Shown: piece by piece, positions 1 to 8,757 of the stretch
Position numbering within the stretch: position 1 is the first letter of the stretch
How the letters are laid out: each line of letters begins with the position of its first letter
Assembly (NCBI GenBank): GCA_029449245.1
Contig: JANATF010000002.1
Coordinates: forward strand, 2,108,001-2,172,000
Length of the DNA stretch: 64,000 nt
Source of the DNA: Mortierella alpina
Taxonomy: Eukaryota; Mortierellomycota; Mortierellomycetes; Mortierellales; Mortierellaceae
Reading direction: 5' to 3'
Translations under genes and position numbers: made by a program
The notes under the pieces: generated by a model
Database searches by the model: none
Seen by the model: the letters and a program-made list of their open reading frames with translations, nothing else
Told to the model about the DNA's origin: nothing

Positions 1-3000
1 GCTGCTCTGCGATGCTACTACCAAGGCGTCGAGGGTTTCAACGAGCTTTTCAAATTCGGCGTTGATGGGTGTGAGATGGGCCATCTGTTTCAGAATACGT
101 GGAACGAGCGTGAACAGGGTCATCCAGACGCGGTTGGGTTGGGCGGTGGCGCGCGTCAGGAGCTCGACGGAAGGAGAATCCTTCGGGTTCCAGTTCAGCA
201 TGACGCTTGTGTCGCGGTTGTCTATCCTTGACTTGCAGAACTCGTCTAGTGAAGGGCGACGAGGAAGAAATAGAGAAGAGGAGAAACATAGAGTGAGCAC
301 ATTTTAGGAAGGGGGGATTGGACGCGAAGGGCAGCATACCCAAGCAAAAAAAAATAAAAGTGTTTTCAGTACCATCGTATTTGAGATTGGTGATCTCGAG
401 CTCTTGGAGCCATGCGATCGCTCGGCTCGCAGAGTCCTCCTTCATAAACTCGAGACGGATCATTTCACGGTCGGCGATCATCTTCTGAAGCGAGTTTTCG
501 AGTCTTGACTGGAACTCGATGAACTCTTGCATCTACAACAGACGGGTGATGATTGATTATGAGGAATAAAGACTGTTAGTTTCATCTTGTGTTTTTGACA
601 TATGCATACCATAAGAACATAGTTCAGAGTCGAATCTCCAAATATCATTTTACCTTGGAGAACGTGCAGTACTTGTATGCCTGCAAAATCATCTCGGGGG
701 TCTACGACAAATAGTCCATCCGTGTGAGAAAGTGTGCTTCCTTCCCCTCCCTCAAAACCTTTGAATCACTCATTTCCTCGCTTCTTCAACGATGCCTACC
801 TCTGCCTCGTTACTGTGGTAGATCTCATGGGCGCTGTACAGCTGCGTCAAAGCCTCGTTGAACAGTCCAAAACTCGTGGCACGATCCGTGATGAAGTGAG
901 AAAGGGTATCGTGCTGCACATGTTTGATTCCCATGGTGTTGTAAATAGCAGTAGCGCAATTGAAGGCACCTAGCACATGTTAGAACCAAGAAACAAACAA
1001 ACAAAAAGGCGCGCGCTCTTGTTAGATGGGACAATTCGCAGGAAGAAAACTGCAAAAGATACGGGGCTTGAAGAAAGACAACTTACCTAGCAACTCGTAC
1101 ATGCGGATCAAAACAAGTTTCAACTGGTAGTTGTGCTTGCTGGCATTCAAGGCGTGCTCCAGCATGAGAATGGCATTCAGTAGAGGAAAGTACGATTCTA
1201 AAGAAAGACCGTGATGCCGGTTTAAGTGTTAGGAGCGCAAGGTTTGCGTCATCAAGAAAAAAAAATCCATTTTCAACGTAAACTGATGAGTACGTACTTG
1301 TCTCCTTGTGAATGTCGAACAGAAGATGCGCCGCCATGATGGCGTAATCGTCTCCATACTGACGCTCAGTCTCTTCTAATTCCTTGCCTAGAAAAAAATA
1401 AGACGAGCCACGTGTTAGCAATGCAAAACAACTTGCAATGCACGCCCCTTTTCCTTAATCCACACGTGTTTCTGCAATCACGTCTTACCGAGTGGTAGAG
1501 CGTCTTCGTAACGCTTCCAGAACTGGTTGACGAGCGCCATAGTCTCTGTAGAGTTGAGTTTGGCGTGCATTCCTGTGAATCGCTCGAATCGGACGATATT
1601 GATCTGGATGCAGATTTCCTTGACAGTTTCGGCCTTATCGCCGTGCTTCTCCTTTAGCTTCTGGCAAAAGGTCATGGCGTCGTCCTTTTCCAACTCCGAG
1701 ATGTAGGTCGAAAGATCTTCGAAGCAGCATGTCTTGGACCCAAACTTGTCAAAGTATCCCATTAAAAGATCCAGCACTTTCTCCTTGTTTTCTCCTGAGG
1801 ACATTTCAAAGAAGAAAAGAAAAAGTATGTTGAGTGGTTCAGCCCATCAGCCCATCAGCCTCTGGCAGCATAAAGAGCAGCCAGTGGAAGACTTACCAAT
1901 CTTTCCCTGTACACGCCTCTCGAGCTCGATCTGTGCCAGGAATGGGCCTCGCTTTGGGTTCTTGCCCTCGTTTGAAACGAGCTCAGAAGTGAATGCACGT
2001 GCTTCAGCAAGGTTCTCTGATGACTTCAAGTCTGCATCTGCCACAGGGAGGAAGATTGTGTCGAAATACTGAAGAATAGTTCTCCAGTCATCCGAGCTAT
2101 GTAGTACAGTGAAGTGCCGTTGTTCCTGTTAGTATCCAAGGCAGCCAAGATTGAGCAGTATTGTTGGCCAATATGAGTGAGCAGCGTACTTGATCTCCTT
2201 AAGAATCTGCATTGTAGCATCCCTGGCCTCCTTCCAGCGTCCCGTTTTGATCAGTAGCTCGATACGCAAGTGGCGAAGTTCAACGTTCTCAACGGCTTTG
2301 GTTTTGACGCCGATCTCTCCTTCCAGAAGTGCGAGCGCATCCGCGTGGCGGTCTTTTTGTCCGAGCAAAATGATGAGGTACAGTTGCAGCTCTAAGATGT
2401 CAAGCGTTCCAAAGTCCAAGGAGTCGTTATGAGTATAGAGAGTTTCAAGTAGTTGGAAAGTGTTGTCCTTACAGGGCAAAGAGAAGGGTTACCTTCGATT
2501 GTCTGAACCTTTCTTTCCGTGTTCAACTTGGCCATCATGCGCTCCGCCAATGGATAAAACAGATTTGGCTGGTTGGCAGGGACATTTTGACCCTATTGTA
2601 GTGTCCAAGTGAGGCGGTTTAGTGACTGGAGCGAGTGGTCTGGATTCCTTCAGGTGCAAGATGTCCACAAACCTGAAGTGTGATGCTCATGATTGCCCAG
2701 AACATATGGTTGGACTTTTTGAAGTTCTTGTGAAGCTGAAGAGCAACCTAGGTGATTTCCAGCAGTATAGATACATTGTTGGTACAGTTTCTCCGATTCG
2801 CTTTCCGATGTTGTATGTCATATCCTTCCGCATGCGCGCTGTTGAAAAGCACGTACCATCTGCTGACCCTTGTAGTCCAGCACACGCGCAAGCGACATGA
2901 ACCATTGTGTTGCCAAGTTTTCGTTCTTGGGGTTCATTTTGGAAGCATGTTCGTAAAGCTTGATCATCTCATCATCTATGCAGCAAGAGATTGCGGGTTC

Positions 3001-3625
3001 GAGATCATATGTCAGGACAGATCCCGGGCTGTGCATACACATGCTGCATCGAACGGCCTTGTTCAAGAAGCTCTCTGCTTACATTTGTTGGCGGATCTGT
3101 AGACCATCGACAACGTCCTCAAGGTTTGCTCGTCCGTTGGTCTTGCAAATTGGATCTCCTTGCAGAGGAGCAAAGCTTCGTTCATCCTTCCGCAGCGTTC
3201 AAAGGCCAGTGCTTTCAGAGCCTACACAAAGGCGATTCCGTTGAATCCGAAGCGGATCAAAAACTAATCAGCTGTCGAGGGCTAACTGATGCATGCGACT
3301 GATCCTTGTGCATTGAAACAAAGTGTCATCCAAGATCCTTGCTGATGAGCCGGCCTACCTTGACGATATGCAAGTCGGGCTGTTTCTTCAGAGCCTTGTT
3401 GCAGAGTAGAATACCCTCCTTGTAGTTGCCGACCTCCATAGCATCTGCAAGTTTGACGCAAGGGACAGAAAATGAGGTTTGCACGTCTTGTTAGTGTCTG
3501 CATGCTGGATTGGGTACTCGGATCCATCTGTATTGCTGCTCCCTATGGTGGTGGTGAAAAGTGCTGTGTCGAAAAGTACCATAGATGGGCCGCAGCTTCT
3601 TGTCGAGATCAGTATTCGCGGCCAT
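1..3625 (-). CDS. NAA25: NatB N-terminal acetyltransferase auxiliary subunit NAA25/MDM20 (3' end outside window)
   Basis: Auxiliary, ribosome-anchoring subunit of the cytosolic NatB complex, which acetylates nascent N-termini beginning Met-Asp, Met-Glu, Met-Asn or Met-Gln; the catalytic partner is NAA20. The ATG at 3623-3625 opens a short first exon (to 3580) containing KKLRPIYD, the N-terminal signature of the family (human has RRLRPIYD). TPR-like helical exons follow, with LLCNKALKK and ALAFERCGR. Further downstream are SKTCCFEDL (human has DKPCCFTDL), LGAFN followed by KHVQHDTL (human LGAFE and KHIQHDT), and DNRD...WNPKD near positions 180-230, matching the family's DNRD...WDPKD. About ten short exons are separated by GT-AG introns of roughly 60-150 nt. 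The remaining C-terminal part runs off the left edge. Identity rests on several remembered family motifs in the right order. It is divergently arranged with the LRR gene. Confidence 0.9.
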
Positions 3626-4697
3626 GGTGGTCAATGCGGTCAGGTACGTGTGGTGTGGCAAAAGTGGTTTCCTGGATGACTTTTTCTATGGCAGGAATGT
3701 AGTTTGTCCGATCCTGATCGTGAGGTTGCAAAGAGACGAGTTTGTGCCAAGGGACAACGGGCGACAAGGTTCAAGAGAGAGAGAAATAGAGCGAGGACGA
3801 GGCTGGAATGAGCACGATCAGGGCAACGAGAAATCAATCCGAGTATAGGAAGCTGATCACGTTGCAGACGCGCTCTTTGCTGCACACACACGGTACGGGC
3901 CTTGTTCAATTAGATGTATCCCTGTGTAATTGACGTGCGGGTGAGTCCCGTACCCTCGCGGCTACCTGCAAGCCACCCGATCAGATAATTTTTTTTCGTT
4001 TCCATCCCCGCTGCCCGCCAACAACTTTATCTGATTGCTCCAGTGTGTCAGACACACAGGTAGTAGTACCACCACACGACAGCGACAGACCAAAAAAACG
4101 ACCCATCACTTTTTCCTCGTTGCTCTCGGAAGCACCTTCTCGCATTCGCTCACTCCGCCAAAACGCTCTTTCCTCGCCATCCCGTAATCGGCGTTGCTTT
4201 ACATCTTTTCTCTCGCTCTCCATCTACTCGGACACCTTCACTCTCTACACTCTCTGTGCACTCTCTCTCTGCACCCTCTCTGTCCCTGATCTCCCCACTC
4301 TCTCACGTTCACTCTCACACGCACCCGCTCCGACAAGCTTGATCACTCTCATCCCGCGTGCATTGAGCCAAACAGCAGACCCTCGTCCCTTCTTTTCCTC
4401 TCTTCCCCTTCGACCCTCTAGCCTGAGCCTGATCTGGTGGGTAGCCCATGCAGACACTGCATACCTCATTGCCCAGACACTGCGTGTGGCATCTGGCACT
4501 CGAACTGACTCCTTTGTTCTCCTTTTCCTCAGACCTGCAGACCAAACGACCGCAAGGGACTCTTCTGGAAGCGTGTCTACACATGCAACTGTGACGACCA
4601 GCAAACCCTCTTCCCTCCGCCCTTCCCTTCTCTCTCGGTTGTCGGTCGATACCGCAAGCGCACTTCGCCTAGCCAGTCCTCTCTGCGAGGCACTCTC
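3626..4697. promoter_or_regulatory. Divergent intergenic promoter region (NAA25 / LRR gene)
   Basis: These 1.07 kb separate the NAA25 start (-) from the LRR gene start (+). From about 4080 to 4690 the plus strand is strongly CT-rich (TCTCTC, CCCTC runs), as in many fungal promoters and 5' leaders. An out-of-frame reading frame opens at 4045 and its TGA (4699-4701) overlaps the LRR start codon. Its composition (Ser/Leu/Pro/Thr) follows the pyrimidine bias, so I treat it as leader or uORF and not a gene. No clear TATA box was found. Confidence 0.5.
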
Positions 4698-7600
4698 ATG
4701 AGTGTACAGGGCCATCATCCACCCCCTCCTCCTCCGCTCGGCCCTCCTTCGCCCTCGCTAAGGCAGCACCATCACCCTCGCTCTCCCTCTCACCGTATGC
4801 ACCCCGTTGTGGAGACAACGCATCACATCCACGCACTCCGCACACATCCGGCTCCCTCCCCTGCTGCCCTTGCTCCCCTTGCTTACTCAGCAGCCATGCA
4901 TGTCCCAAAGCGGACGCAGCCCCACACAACCCTCGACAGCGCCAGCACCAGCACCAATAGCATCAATAGCGCCGATAGTATCCACAGCACGGGTAACACG
5001 AGCAGCATGAGCCATACGACCAAGATGCTCGCAGACGCCTTCTCAGATCGACTGCACCTGGATACCAACGCCAACAGCCACTCGCCTTCATCCCCACCAC
5101 CACCACCACTGCCTGCTCCTCATTCGTCCAAATCGGCCCTCCCACTGGTGCGACCAGGATCGCCTTCGAGGAGGATGTCAGCTTCCACGTCCTTCTCGAG
5201 CTCGCTGATGGCCAAACCTAGCCCCATGTTCAACACGGGCGTGAAGGCGGGTGGGGATGGCTTGATGGATATCGAGTCCTGCATCGACAACCCGATACTG
5301 GCACCGCTCGGCCGCCACGTCAACAAGAGGCGATCACCCAGGCGAGTGGACAAGGATCATATTGACATCAATGTCGTGAACCCGTCTTCACCCGCGACAT
5401 TTATCCAGCAACAAGAGCGCGAAGCAAACGCACCTGTCACGTCTTTGATCCTTCGCCGGAGGCGACTTGATTGCGAGCAACTCGAGCGCTATCTTCAGAA
5501 TCTGCAGCCCACGCTGGACCCGCACACGCTGTTGCTCCTACAGTCTCCACTGCTCCATCTCACTGAACTGGACCTCTCGCGTAATCGGCTCTCAACCTTG
5601 CCTGCCAATATCACCTCACTGGTCCCATCTTTGATATACCTCAATCTCTCCCACAATCAGTTTTCAGAGATCCCGCTGGAACTCTGCCGGCTCACCCGCC
5701 TGCAGGTGCTCATCATGTCCCAGAATCGGATAGAGGGCCCTGTTCCTACCCAGATCTGCTCTAGCCTCACGCAGCTCAAGACCCTGCGACTTTGTGCGAA
5801 CCAGATCACTTCCTTGCCACATACACTCGCCCGTCTGGACAAGCTCGAGTCGCTCTCAATGGGGTCCGTCTACGGAGGCAATCTCCTCACAACCTTTCCA
5901 GCCCGATGCATCCAGTTCATGAGCGCGTTGCGAGAACTCGATCTCAGTCACAACAAGCTGTGCTTCCTACCCACAGACATTGGCCATCCACAGTCGCACC
6001 TGCGCCAGCTAGTGGCCTCTGACAACAAGCTGGAGGCGATCCCAAAGTCCATAGGACAGTGTCGAGAACTTCGCAGTCTAAACCTGGGACGGAACCAGCT
6101 AACCAGCTTGCCCTGCGAGATTGCCGACCTGAAGCAATTGGATACCCTTGATCTGAGCGAAAACCTGCTCTGTGTCATTCCTGGCGACGTGGCTGATTTC
6201 TTGACAAAGACGACACTCTTGTTAACGGGGAATCCCTTCACAAGAGGCTATTGCGACGCGAGCAGGAACCCAAGGAGCGAGATTGGTGGCCTTGGGATCA
6301 ATTATCCAGCAGACGACGATCGCTATGCGGCCGTGCTCAAGAGTCTGTCGAGGAGGGCCATTCTGAATTCTGCAGCGACCTCGTCCTCCTCAAGCAGCCA
6401 CACACCGACTCTTTCCAACCAGCAAGGCGGACGAGAGTCACCTCGGATAAGTGCCGCAGCAGGAGAGCATGGCTACGAGATGGATCAGGACGAGAGACTG
6501 GACTACCATTTGTATTATACCCGCCATACTCTGTCTTCTAGGCCTCCCTCGCGAGCAGAGTCCGTCAGTAGCTTGAACGAGAACGGGGGTCCAGCTAGCG
6601 ACTACGGCAGTGCTTACGGCGGATCCTGGTCGGATCCTTACGGCAGCACCACAGGAACCTCCACGCCCCGGGTCAATGTCGAAGCTGTGATCTCGGACAT
6701 TGATTCTTTCTTTGAATACCTCCCGACTGCACCCAGCAGGTTCAACACCACTACCACCACAACCACCACTATATCCTCCACAACCACCATACCCGAGCCC
6801 TCTATCTTTGAAGGCACGTCACTCTCGGCCCCTTCAACGCCTGTGATGGCTACCCCATCTCCCGAAGTGCAATCGCCTCAGGAAGCCCCCCAGAGTTACA
6901 GCGTTGTTACATCGCACTACCACAGCAACCACATCCCCGAGTCCTCCAGTATCATGCCCTCGACAACCCCTCGGGCCGATCTCGTGCTTCCAACGACAAC
7001 CTCCTCGCCCATTTTCTTTCCCTCGCTCTTGGAATTGGCCGCACGAGCTGTTCTCCACCGTGGACAACCCTTGCCGCTGGAATACATGCCTGAGCAGGTG
7101 GTGGACTATCTTCAGCCAGGAGCCCGCCCGTGTGGTCTCTGTCGACGTCCTTATGTCAAGGAATGGGTGAGCTCTGTTCGTGTCAAATCCTACCTGGGCC
7201 ACCCGGCCGTGGCCAGGAGGGTGCGGTTCTGTTCTGCAGCGTGCTGGAAGACTGCAGGCGAACAACTCGAGGCCGAAGAAGAGGCCGCTACTGCTCGAGG
7301 ACCTGGTGCGATGACAAGTCCGTCTACACCCTCGCTGACACCTGGAGCACGGACGGGACATTTGCCGCCTGTACTGATGCTGTCTGAGAGTTCTCGAGCG
7401 ACTCGGAGGAGAAGGAGCATGAGCATGAACATGAGCCAGGACGAGGATCCAGAGTCGCCATTGTCGTCGTTGTTGCCTTCACCCGTATCACAGGGAATGA
7501 GAGTGTGCAAGGGCGGTCAGACGTATTGGCCAGTGATTGGTCGTCAAAGACGCGACGCGAGTAGTGGTCTAGGAGGTGGGCGTGCCCGAGCCTCGCCTTC

Positions 7601-7772
7601 GGGTTCTTCCACGTCTATTTCTTCTTCGCCTTCCTCCTATCTGGCGCAAGGCAATTCGGTCACGCATACCGTGGACGAGTCGGGGTCGATTACAGAGACC
7701 ACCTCGACGAGTAAGCGTGAGACGAATGTCTGCTCAGGAGGATGTCTTGGAGGTGGTGTGTGCGAGTGGTGA
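4698..7772 (+). CDS. Leucine-rich repeat protein with C-terminal Cys cluster
   Basis: Single-exon 1,024-residue protein. Residues 1-250 are Pro/Ser/His-rich and probably disordered. Residues about 250-515 hold typical 22-24-residue LRRs: LTELDLSRNRLSTLP, LIYLNLSHNQFSEIP, LRELDLSHNKLCFLP, LRSLNLGRNQLTSLP, LDTLDLSENLLCVIP. Residues 516-800 are low complexity, including a poly-Thr run near 6745-6790. At about 809-851 there is a compact conserved-looking block with CGLC followed about 30 residues later by CSAAC (C-x2-C...C-x3-C), probably a small zinc site, and a basic stretch between. The tail is Ser-rich and ends in a Cys/Gly segment. LRR proteins of this general type act as scaffolds, but I do not recognise a named orthologue. 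The start is the first ATG that keeps the long frame; an AATAAA lies 120 nt past the stop. Confidence 0.85.
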   Translation: MSVQGHHPPPPPPLGPPSPSLRQHHHPRSPSHRMHPVVETTHHIHALRTHPAPSPAALAPLAYSAAMHVPKRTQPHTTLDSASTSTNSINSADSIHSTGNTSSMSHTTKMLADAFSDRLHLDTNANSHSPSSPPPPPLPAPHSSKSALPLVRPGSPSRRMSASTSFSSSLMAKPSPMFNTGVKAGGDGLMDIESCIDNPILAPLGRHVNKRRSPRRVDKDHIDINVVNPSSPATFIQQQEREANAPVTSLILRRRRLDCEQLERYLQNLQPTLDPHTLLLLQSPLLHLTELDLSRNRLSTLPANITSLVPSLIYLNLSHNQFSEIPLELCRLTRLQVLIMSQNRIEGPVPTQICSSLTQLKTLRLCANQITSLPHTLARLDKLESLSMGSVYGGNLLTTFPARCIQFMSALRELDLSHNKLCFLPTDIGHPQSHLRQLVASDNKLEAIPKSIGQCRELRSLNLGRNQLTSLPCEIADLKQLDTLDLSENLLCVIPGDVADFLTKTTLLLTGNPFTRGYCDASRNPRSEIGGLGINYPADDDRYAAVLKSLSRRAILNSAATSSSSSSHTPTLSNQQGGRESPRISAAAGEHGYEMDQDERLDYHLYYTRHTLSSRPPSRAESVSSLNENGGPASDYGSAYGGSWSDPYGSTTGTSTPRVNVEAVISDIDSFFEYLPTAPSRFNTTTTTTTTISSTTTIPEPSIFEGTSLSAPSTPVMATPSPEVQSPQEAPQSYSVVTSHYHSNHIPESSSIMPSTTPRADLVLPTTTSSPIFFPSLLELAARAVLHRGQPLPLEYMPEQVVDYLQPGARPCGLCRRPYVKEWVSSVRVKSYLGHPAVARRVRFCSAACWKTAGEQLEAEEEAATARGPGAMTSPSTPSLTPGARTGHLPPVLMLSESSRATRRRRSMSMNMSQDEDPESPLSSLLPSPVSQGMRVCKGGQTYWPVIGRQRRDASSGLGGGRARASPSGSSTSISSSPSSYLAQGNSVTHTVDESGSITETTSTSKRETNVCSGGCLGGGVCEW

Positions 7773-7892
7773 GCCCTCAAGCGCACCATCTTTGCACTTG
7801 AATCTCTTTTGCATAGTCTCAGAGAAGGGTGTGCGCGTTGCGCTATCGTCGTCCTACGTCTCATTGTATCATAGCCTTGTACCCATCCAAGG

Positions 7893-7898
7893 AATAAA
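7893..7898 (+). terminator. Poly(A) signal AATAAA of the LRR gene
   Basis: Canonical AATAAA about 120 nt after the TGA of the LRR gene, inside the 211-nt gap to the convergent thioredoxin gene. Confidence 0.55.
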
Positions 7899-7929
7899 AG
7901 GTAGTCAAGAAGAATCATTTCTTGTCATG

Positions 7930-7935
7930 TTTATT
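7930..7935 (-). terminator. Poly(A) signal AATAAA of the thioredoxin gene
   Basis: Plus-strand TTTATT (AATAAA on the minus strand) about 50 nt past the thioredoxin stop. It lies only about 30 nt from the opposite-strand signal of the LRR gene, so the two 3' UTRs probably overlap. Confidence 0.5.
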
Positions 7936-7983
7936 GTCCTTTCAAATCGACGTTGAGAGGTTAGCCAGAGTACTTTAGTTTTC

Positions 7984-8370
7984 TCAGATCCAGTGGAGTG
8001 ATGCCTGCTCCAGCTTCTGCTCATCCATCTCCCCCACAATCTTGTCGATCAATTGGCCGTGGCGGAAGACGGCCGTCGTGGGAACAGAGGTCACCCCATA
8101 CTGCAGAGCCGTGCGTGGGTTCGCGTCGATATTGACTTGCACGACCGTGATTTGGCGCTGATGGTGCTGCGCAAAGGCTTGGACAACAGGGGCCATGTTC
8201 TGACAGTGAGAACACCATGGCGCGTAGAATCGCACCAGCGTAGTTTCTTCAGAGTCCAGAACCTTGGCTTGAAAGGACGCGTCCGTGACCTCACGGAGTG
8301 CTGCAGAGACAGCAGCAACAGCGCTGATGATAAGGGCGGTCGCACTCAGGATGATTGTGTGCAGCTTCAT
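7984..8370 (-). CDS. Secretory-pathway thioredoxin-fold protein
   Basis: A 128-residue single-exon protein. Residues 1 to about 24 form a hydrophobic signal peptide (MKLHTIILSATALIISAVAA). The rest is one thioredoxin domain with active site FYAPWCSHC (a CxxC dithiol, CSHC), the VNIDANP strand and the conserved cis-proline segment VTSVPTTAVF. It is predicted to act as a disulfide oxidoreductase in the ER or outside the cell. No HDEL-type retention signal is present; it ends LHWI. An upstream in-frame ATG at 8472 would add 34 polar residues before the signal peptide, so the internal ATG at 8368-8370 is chosen. The active-site dipeptide Ser-His differs from thioredoxin's Gly-Pro and is closer to PDI-type sites (Gly-His). 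It converges on the LRR gene. Confidence 0.85.
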   Translation of the reverse strand: MKLHTIILSATALIISAVAAVSAALREVTDASFQAKVLDSEETTLVRFYAPWCSHCQNMAPVVQAFAQHHQRQITVVQVNIDANPRTALQYGVTSVPTTAVFRHGQLIDKIVGEMDEQKLEQASLHWI

Positions 8371-8757
8371 GTTGCGTTGGTGTTTTCTTGGGTTCTGTGA
8401 ATTTTTTTTGGGCTTATTTGTCTTGATGGCATGTCTTTTATAGGAGACAATAGAAGAGACGGCATTCACCATTCTACTTTCGCAACACTATCTGTTTGAT
8501 ACGTCCGCGAGAACATACAATTGTGCGATGATCTTGAAGCAAAGATCGGCATTCTCAACTCGATGAATATCAGATATACCACTTTGTCTCTATCAGGTGC
8601 ACATTCACGGTACCTCTTTATCACCCCAAGATTGTGATGGACTCTCCCTCAACGCAATGTCCTCCACGCAACACCTGTTGCTATTCGTGAGATGCATACT
8701 GACTTTAGGCCGTATATTCTCTGGTATTACATACTATCTACCATTCCTCAAAGAAAT
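8371..8757. other. Intergenic: thioredoxin promoter and 3' flank of NLR gene 1
   Basis: No gene seen. The last ~110 bases (about 8650-8757) are clearly similar to 15120-15204, the 3' flank of the second NLR gene (shared GCTATTC.TGAG, TACTATCTACCA-like, AAAGAAATCT segments), so this part belongs to the duplicated unit. Confidence 0.6.
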
